Shown: in pieces, positions 1 through 9,863 of the stretch | Layout of the letters: each line of letters opens with the position of its first letter | How positions within the stretch are numbered: position 1 is the stretch's first letter | Assembly: GCF_002102175.1 (NCBI RefSeq) | Contig: NZ_LQOX01000119.1 | Location: 90,695-154,694, forward strand | Source: Mycobacterium gastri | GTDB taxonomy: Bacteria > Actinomycetota > Actinomycetes > Mycobacteriales > Mycobacteriaceae | Length of the DNA stretch: 64,000 nt | Reading direction: 5' to 3' | Program-made: the position numbers and the translations under genes | The notes under the pieces: model-generated | Seen by the model: only the letters and a program-made list of their open reading frames with translations | Told to the model about the DNA's origin: nothing | Database searches by the model: none

Positions 1-1777
<1,777 letters not shown>

Positions 1778-1778
<1 letters not shown>

Positions 1779-2947
1779 CAGGCTGTTGATCTCGATTCCG
1801 TGATGGCCAGTTCGTGTTCGATGGCTGCGGTCAGGCGTTCGCGTACCTCGGGCACCGCAATCTTGGCGATGATCTCACCGAAGAAGCCGCGGATCACCAG
1901 CCGGCGGGCCTGCTCTTCGGGGATGCCACGAGAGCGCAGGTAGAACAGTTGCTCTTCGTCGAAACGTCCGGTGGCGCTGGCGTGTCCGGCGCCGACGATC
2001 TCGCCGGTTTCAATCTCCAGGTTGGGCACCGAGTCGGCGCGGGCTCCGTCGGTGAGCACCAGGTTGCGGTTCGTTTCGAAGGTGTCGGTGCCGGTCGCCT
2101 CGGCGCGGATCAGGACGTCACCCACCCAGACGGTGTGGGCGTCAGGCCGCGACGAAGCTGGATCTCCTTGCAGCGCACCCTTGTACAGCACGTTCGACTT
2201 ACAGTCAGGGTGCGCGTGGTCGACCAGCAGCCGTGATTCCAGGTGCTGGCCGTCGTCGGCGAAATACAGCCCCAGCAGCTCGGCATCGCCGCCGGGGGCA
2301 TCGAACCGCACGTTGGCCGCCATCCGAACCACCTCCCCGCCCAGCATGACCGCAACGTGCCGCAGCACCGCATCCTTGCCCAGCCGGGCGTGGTGGGCAC
2401 TGAGGTGGACGGTGTCATCGGCCCAGTCCGCGATCCACACGACGGTGAGCCGGGCGGCGTCGTCGACGACGAATTCGACATTGTCGGCGTACGTTCCGCT
2501 TCCCCGGTTGTCGATGATGACGACGGCCTCGGCCAGCTCCTCGACCCGGATCTGTAGATGCCCGTAGGCGACCGCGCCTTCGCCGGGGCCGGTGACGGTG
2601 ACGTTCACCGGCTCGCCGATTGGCGTGTCCCGTCCGATGATAACCAGGATCGCCGAGTTGAACGACGAAAATGCTTGCGCCGCAACCCGGTCGGCCGGAA
2701 CGCCGCCTTGCCCGAGCCGCTTGTCACCGCGGCGCACCGTCTCCACGCTGATGCCGGGGTGCTCGCTGACCGTGATCTGGGCAGCGCCGGTGGCCGGCGC
2801 CGAGCCGTCGTGCAGGCCGCGCAACCGCTTCAGCGGGGTGAAGCGCCAAATCTCGTCGCGGCCGTGCGGAACCTCGAAAGCGTCGACGTCGAAAGACGCG
2901 AACAGCTCACCCTTATTCAGTCCGGCTTTCACAGGAGCGGACGTCAT
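1778..2947 (-). CDS. sufD: Fe-S assembly scaffold protein SufD
   Basis: SufD, 389 residues, partner of SufB in the SufBC2D scaffold on which clusters are built. The C-terminal half carries the SufB/SufD beta-helix core, including HAHPDCKSNVLYKGAL and the closing motif YLRSRGIPEEQARRLVIRGF. The start overlaps the sufB stop by 4 nt (ATGA, 2944-2947). The N-terminal third is variable, as in the family. No intein is present in this paralogue. Corresponds to Rv1462. Confidence 0.96.
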
Positions 2948-5463
2948 CCGACCGCGCCCTCCATCTGCAGCTCGATCAGCCGGTTGAGCTCGAGCGCGTA
3001 CTCCATCGGCAATTCCTTGGCGATCGGCTCGACGAAGCCGCGCACCACCATCGCCATGGCCTCATCCTCGGTCATGCCGCGGCTCATCAGGTAGAACAAC
3101 TGGTTCTCGCTGACCTTGGAGACGGTGGCCTCGTGGCCCATCGTGACGTCGTCCTCGCGGATGTCGACGTAGGGGTAAGTGTCGCTGCGACTGATCGTAT
3201 CTACCAACAGCGCATCGCATTTCACGCTGGACTTGGATCCGTGCGCGCCCTTGTTCACCTGGACGAGACCACGGTAGGAGGTGCGGCCGCCACCGCGGGC
3301 CACCGACTTGGACACGATGTTGCTCGACGTGTTGGGCGCCAGGTGCAGCATTTTGGCGCCGGTGTCCTGGTGCTGGTCTTCGCCGGCGAACGCTACCGAC
3401 AGCACTTCACCTTTGGCGTGTTCGCCGGTCATCCAGACCGCCGGGTACTTCATGGTCACCTTCGACCCGATATTGCCGTCGACCCACTCCATGGTGGCGC
3501 CGGCTTCGGCGCGGGCCCGTTTGGTGACCAGGTTGTAGACGTTGGTCGACCAGTTCTGGATGGTGGTGTAACGAACGCGCGCATGCGGTTTCACGATGAT
3601 TTCGACCACCGCTGAGTGCAACGAGTCCGACTTGTAAATGGGAGCAGTGCAGTTGTGCACCGCAAACCCGTAGGCCAGGTAGCTGTCCGGCTCCTCGACA
3701 TCGAGGTTGTACACCGGCTCGTGCGCCTCGCGTACTGCCCGCTTCTTGATCGGCACCGCGAAGTAGTCGCCACAATCGCGGGCCTGCTTGGGCCCGTGGC
3801 CGCCCTCGGTCCATTGAACGTGGTAGATGTCCTTGCGGATGACGTTGCGCCCCTGGATCACACCGGGGCCGGCAGCGCGCCGCAGTTCGACGGTGGCGTA
3901 GTGACCCAGCCGCGCCAGAATGGCCTGTAACTGGAACGCCCAGACACGCGAGGTCGTGTGTGCCCGCTTCCACAGCGCGCCGCCACGCCGGGTGGTGTTG
4001 CCGTCACCGTTGACGTAGGCGTCCACCAGCTCCCGCAGGAACGTCTCGTCCTGACGCATCAGTAGGTCCGACAGCTTCTTGTTCGACGACCCGATGCCGA
4101 CATTGTCGCGCATCGCGGCATAACCCGCCTTGGTGTAGACGGTGACGCGAGCCGAATGCTTGTGCTCCTCGACCAACACAGAGCCCGATTTCTCGTACAG
4201 CGCCTTGCACGCCTGCCGCACATCCTCGACATACTCGAACTCGTCGCTATGGAATGAGAAGCTCAGTGACTCACAACCATTCGTCAAACATGCATGACCC
4301 TCGGCCAGGTAGTAACCAGCCAACCGTGCGAACTCAAGCGGCAAAACTGCCTTGTGCGGGATTGGCTTCGGCTTGGGATAGACCAGGAAGTCGCCCTCGG
4401 CGACGTCTTTCGCCGGGATCCAACGGGGCTCGGCGCGACGCAGCTTGGCGCTGTCGACTTCAGCCTTCCACCCGTTGCGCTCGTTACGCTTGACACGCAC
4501 CTCCCGGCGCGGAATGACAAGCAACGGGTGCTCTGCCGTGACGGAGAACTGGTTTGCGGGCGACATCGGGGTAAAGCTGAACAGCTCGCCGTTAAGGTCG
4601 CGCATTTGCACGGCAGTCACGCGGTGCGGCAGCCCGTCGTGGCCGGTGACGTAGTCACCCACACGGATCGATTCGATGGGTCGCAAATCGCCGTCGGCCG
4701 TAGTTATCAGCTCCCCGGCGGGCAGACAGCCCTCTACGTAGTGCACGTAGGAACCCTCGTCGGCGATGATCAGTGTTCGCTCGAACTGGCCCATGTTCTC
4801 GGTGTTGATCCGGAAATAGGCCTGCAGCGGAATGTCGACGTGCACGCCGGGCGGGACGTAGATGAAGGATCCGCCACTCCACACTGCTGTATTCAGCGCG
4901 GAAAACTTATTATCTCCTGCTGGAATTACTGTTCCAAAGTATTTCTTAAATATTTCCGGGCGCTCTCGCAAACCAGTATCAGTGTCTAAGAATACGACCC
5001 CTTGGGCCTCTAAATCCTCTCTGATCTGGTGGTAAACAACTTCTGACTCATATTGTGCCGCTACACCAGCAACTAATCTCTGCTTCTCCGCCTCCGGAAT
5101 TCCCAGCCGGTCGTAGGTATTCCTAATATCTTCTGGCAAATCATCCCAAGTGGCGGCCTGCTTCTCGGTAGAGCGCACGAAGTACTTGATGTTGTCGAAG
5201 TCGATGCCCTCGAGGTTGGAGCCCCAGCGCGGCATCGGCTTGCGCTCGAAGATACGCAACGCCTTCAGCCGGTTCTGCAGCATCCACTCGGGCTCGTTCT
5301 TCTTCGCGGAGATGTCGCGAACCACCGCCTCGGACAGCCCGCGCTGAGCGCTGGCGCCGGCGACATCGGAGTCGACCCAGCCGTAGCCGTAGCGGCTCAG
5401 CGAGGCGATGGCCTCCGCCTGGGTCAGCGGCTCGGCAGCGGTCTTGCTGGCCTCAAGGGTCAT
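2944..5463 (-). CDS. sufB: Fe-S assembly scaffold protein SufB with an intein
   Basis: 839-residue precursor: N-extein 1-245, intein 246-604, C-extein 605-839, giving a 480-residue mature SufB. The start is taken as ATG at 5463, which overlaps the sufR stop by 4 nt; an upstream extension in the same frame runs into sufR and is unlikely. SufB hallmarks are KYFVRSTEKQ, NTAVWSGGSFIYVPPGV and, after the intein, CTAPIYKSDSLHSAVVEI. The +1 residue of the C-extein is Cys605, as needed for class 1 splicing. Codons for about residues 105-197 are strikingly AT-rich compared with the rest of the gene (separate entry). Corresponds to Rv1461. Confidence 0.97.
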   Translation of the reverse strand: MTLEASKTAAEPLTQAEAIASLSRYGYGWVDSDVAGASAQRGLSEAVVRDISAKKNEPEWMLQNRLKALRIFERKPMPRWGSNLEGIDFDNIKYFVRSTEKQAATWDDLPEDIRNTYDRLGIPEAEKQRLVAGVAAQYESEVVYHQIREDLEAQGVVFLDTDTGLRERPEIFKKYFGTVIPAGDNKFSALNTAVWSGGSFIYVPPGVHVDIPLQAYFRINTENMGQFERTLIIADEGSYVHYVEGCLPAGELITTADGDLRPIESIRVGDYVTGHDGLPHRVTAVQMRDLNGELFSFTPMSPANQFSVTAEHPLLVIPRREVRVKRNERNGWKAEVDSAKLRRAEPRWIPAKDVAEGDFLVYPKPKPIPHKAVLPLEFARLAGYYLAEGHACLTNGCESLSFSFHSDEFEYVEDVRQACKALYEKSGSVLVEEHKHSARVTVYTKAGYAAMRDNVGIGSSNKKLSDLLMRQDETFLRELVDAYVNGDGNTTRRGGALWKRAHTTSRVWAFQLQAILARLGHYATVELRRAAGPGVIQGRNVIRKDIYHVQWTEGGHGPKQARDCGDYFAVPIKKRAVREAHEPVYNLDVEEPDSYLAYGFAVHNCTAPIYKSDSLHSAVVEIIVKPHARVRYTTIQNWSTNVYNLVTKRARAEAGATMEWVDGNIGSKVTMKYPAVWMTGEHAKGEVLSVAFAGEDQHQDTGAKMLHLAPNTSSNIVSKSVARGGGRTSYRGLVQVNKGAHGSKSSVKCDALLVDTISRSDTYPYVDIREDDVTMGHEATVSKVSENQLFYLMSRGMTEDEAMAMVVRGFVEPIAKELPMEYALELNRLIELQMEGAVG
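3652..4728 (-). mobile_element. SufB intein with DOD homing-endonuclease domain, 359 aa
   Basis: Inserted between Gly245 and Cys605 of SufB. Splicing block A starts at Cys1 (CLPAGELITTADGD), block B has the TxxH motif in SVTAEHPLL, block F is YNLDVEEPDSYLAYGF, and block G ends VHN before the +1 Cys. Two LAGLIDADG-type endonuclease blocks are visible, LAGYYLAEG (acid Glu143) and LVDAYVNGDG (Asp242), and both keep an acidic residue, so endonuclease activity is possible. The length matches my memory of the M. tuberculosis SufB intein (359 residues), which suggests an old insertion at the same site. SufB, and so Fe-S supply, depends on splicing. Confidence 0.95.
4873..5151 (-). other. codon-anomalous low-GC island inside sufB
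   Basis: The codons for about SufB residues 105-197 use A/T third positions throughout: ATA, ATT, ACA, GTA, GCA, GGA, AAT, GAT, AGA, AGG, and TTA for Leu130, Leu151 and Leu159. By hand count, 4921-5160 has 114 G+C in 240 bases (47.5%), against roughly two thirds in most of the window. The encoded protein is ordinary actinobacterial SufB, so the anomaly is almost entirely synonymous. The island ends about 145 nt before the intein insertion site. I see no separate gene in it. Confidence 0.85.
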
Positions 5464-6194
5464 ACGGACGCTCCTTTGATGCTCGTAGTGTCGCGGCGCG
5501 GGCTGGGCGCCGGGGTTAAAGGCACGTGGGTGGTGCAGGCGCAGTCGCCGTTGACGATGGTCGCCAACCGCTGCACGTGGGTTCCCAGCACTTCGGCCAT
5601 GGCCTGCTGTTCGGCTTCGCACAACTCCGGGAATTCCTCGGCGACATGGGACACCGGGCAGTGATGCTGGCAGATTTGCACACCATGGATCGGCCCACCC
5701 ACGCGGGTGGTGGTGGCGACGTAACCGGCTTTGGTCAACGCGTCAGCGATCCGCTCCGCGGCCGCTTCCACCGCGGCGTCGCCGTGGCCGTCGGCCCGGG
5801 CGACATCGGCCAGAATCGCGTCGATGCGTCGCCGCGCGAACGTCCGCACCGCGTCCTCGCCGCCGATCTCCCGCAGTTGCCGCATGGCCGCCGACGCCAA
5901 GTCGTCGTATGAGTGGTCCAGCTTGGCCCGCCCGGCCGAGGTCAGCCGGTAACGCTTGGCGGGCCGTCCGCGTCCCGCCTGCTGCCACGGTGCGGCCGGT
6001 ACGGATTCCGCGTCGCCCGCTTCGATGAGCGCGTCAAGATGACGCCGCACACCGGCGGCCGACAGCCCCAACCGGTCGCCGATCTCACCGGCGGTGATCG
6101 ACCCGGATTCCACCAGCAAGCGCACAATGGCGCGACGGGTATGACCGTCCGGGACCGCGGCTGGGACAGCAGGAGTAGCTGCCGGGATTTTCAC
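5460..6194 (-). CDS. sufR: SufR-type Fe-S-sensing transcriptional regulator
   Basis: 244 residues from the GTG at 6194. The N-terminal winged HTH (about residues 17-85, with GEIGDRLGLSAAGVRRHLDAL) is ArsR/DeoR-like. The C-terminal half carries candidate cluster ligands Cys175, Cys179, Cys192, Cys218 and Cys220, in CQHHCP, LCEAEQ and GDCACT. SufR-family proteins repress suf operons when loaded with a cluster; here the gene heads the operon and its stop overlaps the sufB start, so autoregulation is likely. Longer in-frame readings upstream would cross the dyad at 6191-6207 and are less plausible. Corresponds to Rv1460. Confidence 0.9.
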   Translation of the reverse strand: MKIPAATPAVPAAVPDGHTRRAIVRLLVESGSITAGEIGDRLGLSAAGVRRHLDALIEAGDAESVPAAPWQQAGRGRPAKRYRLTSAGRAKLDHSYDDLASAAMRQLREIGGEDAVRTFARRRIDAILADVARADGHGDAAVEAAAERIADALTKAGYVATTTRVGGPIHGVQICQHHCPVSHVAEEFPELCEAEQQAMAEVLGTHVQRLATIVNGDCACTTHVPLTPAPSPRRDTTSIKGASV

Positions 6195-6207
6195 AACACA
6201 AGTGTGA
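6191..6207 (-). promoter_or_regulatory. candidate SufR operator over the sufR start
   Basis: The plus strand reads TCACA, 7 nt, TGTGA, a perfect 5-bp inverted repeat, with a second nested arm pair ACAC-AA-GTGT. It covers the GTG start of sufR (6192-6194). The geometry suits a leaderless or very short-leader transcript whose promoter is blocked by SufR. No bound protein can be proven from sequence, and a CRP-like reading is possible but the 7-nt spacer is not the usual 6. Confidence 0.55.
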
Positions 6208-6295
6208 CGTAATTCCAGGGAGCTGTCTAGCGAGGGTGCCCTCACGCCGCAACGCGGCGCGCCCGCCCATCCCGAGTCGCCGGGGCTAGGCTGCT

Positions 6296-8011
6296 GTGAT
6301 GGCAGCGCGCCACCACACGCTGAGTTCGTCGATCGCCAGCCTCCACGGCGACGAGCAGGCGGTGGGCTCGCCGCTGAATGCCGCCGAACTGACCGCACTG
6401 GCGCGCACCCGGCTGTTCGGCGCCACCGGCACGGTGTTGATGGGCATCGGTGCCCTGGGCGCCGGCGCCAGGCCGGTGGTGCAGGATCCCACCTTCGGGG
6501 TCCGGCTGCTCAACCTGCCGTCGCGAATCCAGACCGTGTCATTGACGATGACCACCACCGGAGCCGTCATGATGGCGCTGGCCTGGCTGATGCTCGGCAG
6601 GTTCGCGCTGGGCAAGAGAAAGATGTCGCGCGGCGACCTGGACCGCACCCTGATGTTGTGGATGGTGCCGCTGCTCATCGCTCCGCCGATGTACAGCAAG
6701 GACGTCTATTCCTACCTGGCCCAAAGCCAGATCTCCCGCGACGGACTCGACCCCTACCGGGTGGGCCCGGCGTCCGGTCTGGGCCTGGGCCACGTGTTCA
6801 CGCTGTCGGTTCCCAGCCTCTGGCGGGAAACGCCGGCCCCCTACGGTCCGCTGTTCTTGTGGATCGGTCGCGGAATCTCCGCGCTGACGGGAGAAAACAT
6901 TGTCGCCGCGGTGCTCTGCCACCGGTTGGTGGTGTTGATCGGCGTGGCGATGATCGTGTGGGCTACGCCGCGGCTGGCGCGGCGCTGTGGTGTGGCCGAA
7001 GTCAGCGCGCTGTGGTTGGGCGCGGCCAATCCCCTGCTGTTCATGCACCTGGTCGCCGGTATCCACAACGAGGCACTGATGCTCGGGCTGATGCTGACCG
7101 GCGCCGAAATCGCGCTGCGTGGCATCGATTTGGGAAAAGCCTCGCGACTGATGCCAAGATCGTGGCGTCCGGGCGCGGACTGGGAACCACTGGCCATGCT
7201 GCTCGGCGGGTCGATCCTGATCACCCTGTCATCGCAGGTGAAGCTTCCTTCCCTGCTGGCGTTGGGCTTCATCACGATGGCCTTGGCCTACCGCTACGGC
7301 GGCACGATAAAGGCGTTGCTGCTGGCCGGCGGCGGCATGGCGGCACTGTCGCTGTCGGTGATGGCCATCGTCGGATGGGTCAGCGGGCTTGGCTTCGGCT
7401 GGGTCTACACGCTGGGCACCGCCAACGTGGTGCGCAGCTGGATGTCGCCGCCGACACTGCTGGCGCTGGGCACCGGGCAGGTGGGCATTCTGCTGCGGTT
7501 GGGCGATCACACCACCGCGGTGTTGTCGCTGACGCGTGCCATGGGTGTGCTGATCATCATGGTGATGGTCTGCTGGTTGCTGCTGGCGGTGTTCCGCGGC
7601 CGGCTGCACCCGATCGGCGGCCTCGGAGTCGCGTTGGGCATCACGGTGCTGTTGTTCCCCGTGGTGCAGCCCTGGTATCTGCTCTGGGCCATTATTCCGA
7701 TGGCGGCGTGGGCAACCCGCACCGGATTTCGGGTGGCCGCCATCGTCGTCACGCTCATCGTCGGCATCTTCGGGCCGACCGCCAACGGGGACCGTTTCGC
7801 GTTGTTTCAGATCATCGATGCCACCCTGGCCAGCGCAATCATCGTGTTGGTCCTGATAGCGCTGACCTACCACCGGTTACCGTGGCAAGGACCGCCGACG
7901 GGTAACGGCGAACCCGGCCAACGCGCGCCCATGGATCCGGTCCCCGCAGCTGAGACTTCGGCGACCCGGCGGCCGACGTCGGCGCCGGACGCCTACGCTG
8001 ACTCCACGTGA
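6296..8011 (+). CDS. mptB: alpha-(1->6)-mannopyranosyltransferase MptB
   Basis: 571-residue polytopic GT-C glycosyltransferase that uses polyprenyl-phosphate mannose to build the mannan core of lipomannan/lipoarabinomannan-type glycolipids at the plasma membrane. About a dozen hydrophobic segments are visible. The first extracytoplasmic loop holds PPMYSKDVYSYLAQ with the acidic residue expected of GT-C enzymes, followed by GLDPYRVGP. GTG at 6296 and ATG at 6299 are adjacent possible starts. The stop overlaps the next start by 4 nt. It diverges from sufR with about 100 nt between them. Corresponds to Rv1459c. Confidence 0.92.
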   Translation: MMAARHHTLSSSIASLHGDEQAVGSPLNAAELTALARTRLFGATGTVLMGIGALGAGARPVVQDPTFGVRLLNLPSRIQTVSLTMTTTGAVMMALAWLMLGRFALGKRKMSRGDLDRTLMLWMVPLLIAPPMYSKDVYSYLAQSQISRDGLDPYRVGPASGLGLGHVFTLSVPSLWRETPAPYGPLFLWIGRGISALTGENIVAAVLCHRLVVLIGVAMIVWATPRLARRCGVAEVSALWLGAANPLLFMHLVAGIHNEALMLGLMLTGAEIALRGIDLGKASRLMPRSWRPGADWEPLAMLLGGSILITLSSQVKLPSLLALGFITMALAYRYGGTIKALLLAGGGMAALSLSVMAIVGWVSGLGFGWVYTLGTANVVRSWMSPPTLLALGTGQVGILLRLGDHTTAVLSLTRAMGVLIIMVMVCWLLLAVFRGRLHPIGGLGVALGITVLLFPVVQPWYLLWAIIPMAAWATRTGFRVAAIVVTLIVGIFGPTANGDRFALFQIIDATLASAIIVLVLIALTYHRLPWQGPPTGNGEPGQRAPMDPVPAAETSATRRPTSAPDAYADST

Positions 8012-8958
8012 GCTCGGCCTCCCAAGCGTCCCCAGGAGACGCCGTAATAGTCCGGCTACGTGAAGTGACCAAGCGGTACGGATCCCTGACGGCCGTCTCC
8101 AGCCTTGACCTCGAGGTGCGGGCCGCCGAGGTATTGGCGCTGCTGGGCCCCAACGGTGCCGGCAAGACCACAACCGTCGAGATGTGCGAGGGCTTCGTGC
8201 GCCCGGATACCGGAACCATCGAGGTGCTCGGACTGGACCCGATCGCCGACAACGCGCGGCTGCGCCCACGCATCGGCGTGATGCTGCAGGGTGGCGGCGG
8301 CTATCCAGCTGCACGCGCCGGTGAAATGCTGAACCTGGTCGCCGCCTATGCGGCCGACCCGATCGATCCGCGGTGGCTGCTGGACACCCTGGGACTCACC
8401 GAGGTCGCCCAGACCACCTATCGGCGGCTCTCCGGTGGACAGCAGCAGCGACTTGCGCTGGCCTGCGCCCTGGTGGGGCGTCCCGAGCTGGTTTTTCTCG
8501 ACGAGCCCACTGCCGGCATGGACGCCCACGCCCGGCTAGTGGTATGGGAATTGATCGACGCCCTGCGCCGCGACGGTGTGACAGTCGTGCTGACCACCCA
8601 TCAACTCAAAGAAGCTGAGGAACTCGCGGACCGGCTGGTCATCATCGACCACGGCATCACGGTGGCCGCGGGCACCCCGACCGAGCTGACACGCACCGGA
8701 GCCAAAGACCAGCTGCGGTTCACCGCACCACCGCGGCTTGACCTGTCGCTGTTGGCTTCCGCGTTGCCCGAGGACTACCAGGCCTCCGAGTCAACGCCCG
8801 GCGAGTACCTCGTCGAGGGCCCGGTCAACCCGCAGGTACTGGCAACCGTCACCGCCTGGTGCGCGCAGATCGACGTGCTGGCCACCGATATGCGGGTCGA
8901 ACAACGCAGCCTCGAGGACGTGTTCCTGGATCTCACCGGCAGGAAATTGCGACCGTGA
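8008..8958 (+). CDS. ABC transporter ATP-binding protein
   Basis: 316-residue ATPase subunit of an ABC-2 type exporter. Walker A is GPNGAGKTT near residue 49, the signature is LSGGQQQRLALA, Walker B is LVFLDEPTAGMD, and the H-loop is TTHQLKEAEELADR; the C-terminal extension resembles DrrA-type subunits. The GTG start lies inside the mptB stop region (GTGA overlap). It pairs with the permease that follows, and the substrate is unknown. The tight coupling to mptB suggests a cell-envelope substrate, but that is inference. Corresponds to Rv1458c. Confidence 0.93.
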   Translation: MSSASQASPGDAVIVRLREVTKRYGSLTAVSSLDLEVRAAEVLALLGPNGAGKTTTVEMCEGFVRPDTGTIEVLGLDPIADNARLRPRIGVMLQGGGGYPAARAGEMLNLVAAYAADPIDPRWLLDTLGLTEVAQTTYRRLSGGQQQRLALACALVGRPELVFLDEPTAGMDAHARLVVWELIDALRRDGVTVVLTTHQLKEAEELADRLVIIDHGITVAAGTPTELTRTGAKDQLRFTAPPRLDLSLLASALPEDYQASESTPGEYLVEGPVNPQVLATVTAWCAQIDVLATDMRVEQRSLEDVFLDLTGRKLRP

Positions 8959-9734
8959 CCGACAAGACGCTGTTTCCCCCGGGGACCTTCGCCCCGAATC
9001 CACGCCCCAATGCCGTATCCCGGATGCTGGCCGCACAGTTCGGGCTGGAACTCAAACTGTTGCTGCGCAACGGCGAGCAGCTGCTGCTGACCATGTTCAT
9101 CCCGATCACCCTGCTGGTCGGACTCACGCTGCTGCCGCTGGGCTCCTTCGGGCAGCACCGCGCCGCCACCTTCGTGCCCGTGATCATGGCGCTCGCCGTG
9201 GTCTCCACCGCGTTCACCGGCCAGGCCATCGCGGTCGCGTTCGACCGCCGCTACGGGGCACTCAAACGGCTCGGCGCAACCCCGCTACCGGTCTGGGGAA
9301 TCATTGCCGGCAAGTCTTTGGCCGTGGTTGCCGTGGTATTTCTGCAAGCAATCATCTTGGGCGCCATCGGCTTTGCGCTGGGCTGGCGACCGGCGCTGGC
9401 CGCGCTGGCTTTGGGGGCGGCCGTCATCGCGCTGGGCACCGCGGGCTTCGCCGCGCTGGGGCTGCTGCTCGGCGGCACGTTGCGGGCCGAGATCGTGCTC
9501 GCGGTCGCCAACCTGATGTGGTTCGTGTTCGCCGGGTTCGGGGCGCTCACCCTCGAAACCACGATGATCCCGACGGCCATCAAATGGGCAGCCCGGCTTA
9601 CCCCGTCCGGTGCGCTCACCGAGGCGCTGTCGCAGGCGATGATCCTGTCGGTGGACTGGTTCGGGCTGATCGTCCTGGCAGTCTGGGGAACGCTGGCCGC
9701 GGTGGCGGCGCGTCGCTGGTTCCGCTTCACCTGA
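8955..9734 (+). CDS. ABC-2 type transporter permease
   Basis: 259-residue integral membrane subunit from the GTG at 8955, which overlaps the ATPase stop by 4 nt; an ATG-less upstream extension inside the ATPase gene is disregarded. Six hydrophobic segments and the ABC-2 motif YGALKRLGATPLPVWGIIAGK are visible. It would form an exporter with the 8008-8958 ATPase. Corresponds to Rv1457c. Confidence 0.9.
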   Translation: MTDKTLFPPGTFAPNPRPNAVSRMLAAQFGLELKLLLRNGEQLLLTMFIPITLLVGLTLLPLGSFGQHRAATFVPVIMALAVVSTAFTGQAIAVAFDRRYGALKRLGATPLPVWGIIAGKSLAVVAVVFLQAIILGAIGFALGWRPALAALALGAAVIALGTAGFAALGLLLGGTLRAEIVLAVANLMWFVFAGFGALTLETTMIPTAIKWAARLTPSGALTEALSQAMILSVDWFGLIVLAVWGTLAAVAARRWFRFT

Positions 9735-9824
9735 TCGGGCACCGGCGAGCCCGCCGAGATTGCCGCCAGGGTCGTTGGCCTAGCTGAAACCACGACCATG
9801 GGCAGCAATCTCGGCGCGACGCCC

Positions 9825-9847
9825 GCTTCTACTACGCGACGTAGTTG
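9825..9847. promoter_or_regulatory. dyad upstream of ctaA sharing a 13-mer with the ctaB region
   Basis: GCTTCTACTACGC occupies 9825-9837, and ACTACG-CGA-CGTAGT (9831-9845) is a perfect 6-bp inverted repeat. It sits 17-39 nt before the ctaA GTG, in a 129-nt intergenic region. The same 13-mer recurs at 17970-17982 between ctaB and tkt. The CTAC/GTAG half-sites resemble BlaI/MecI-family operators in general style, but the binding protein is not known from sequence. Confidence 0.55.
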
Positions 9848-9863
9848 TCGTTACGATCGGGCG

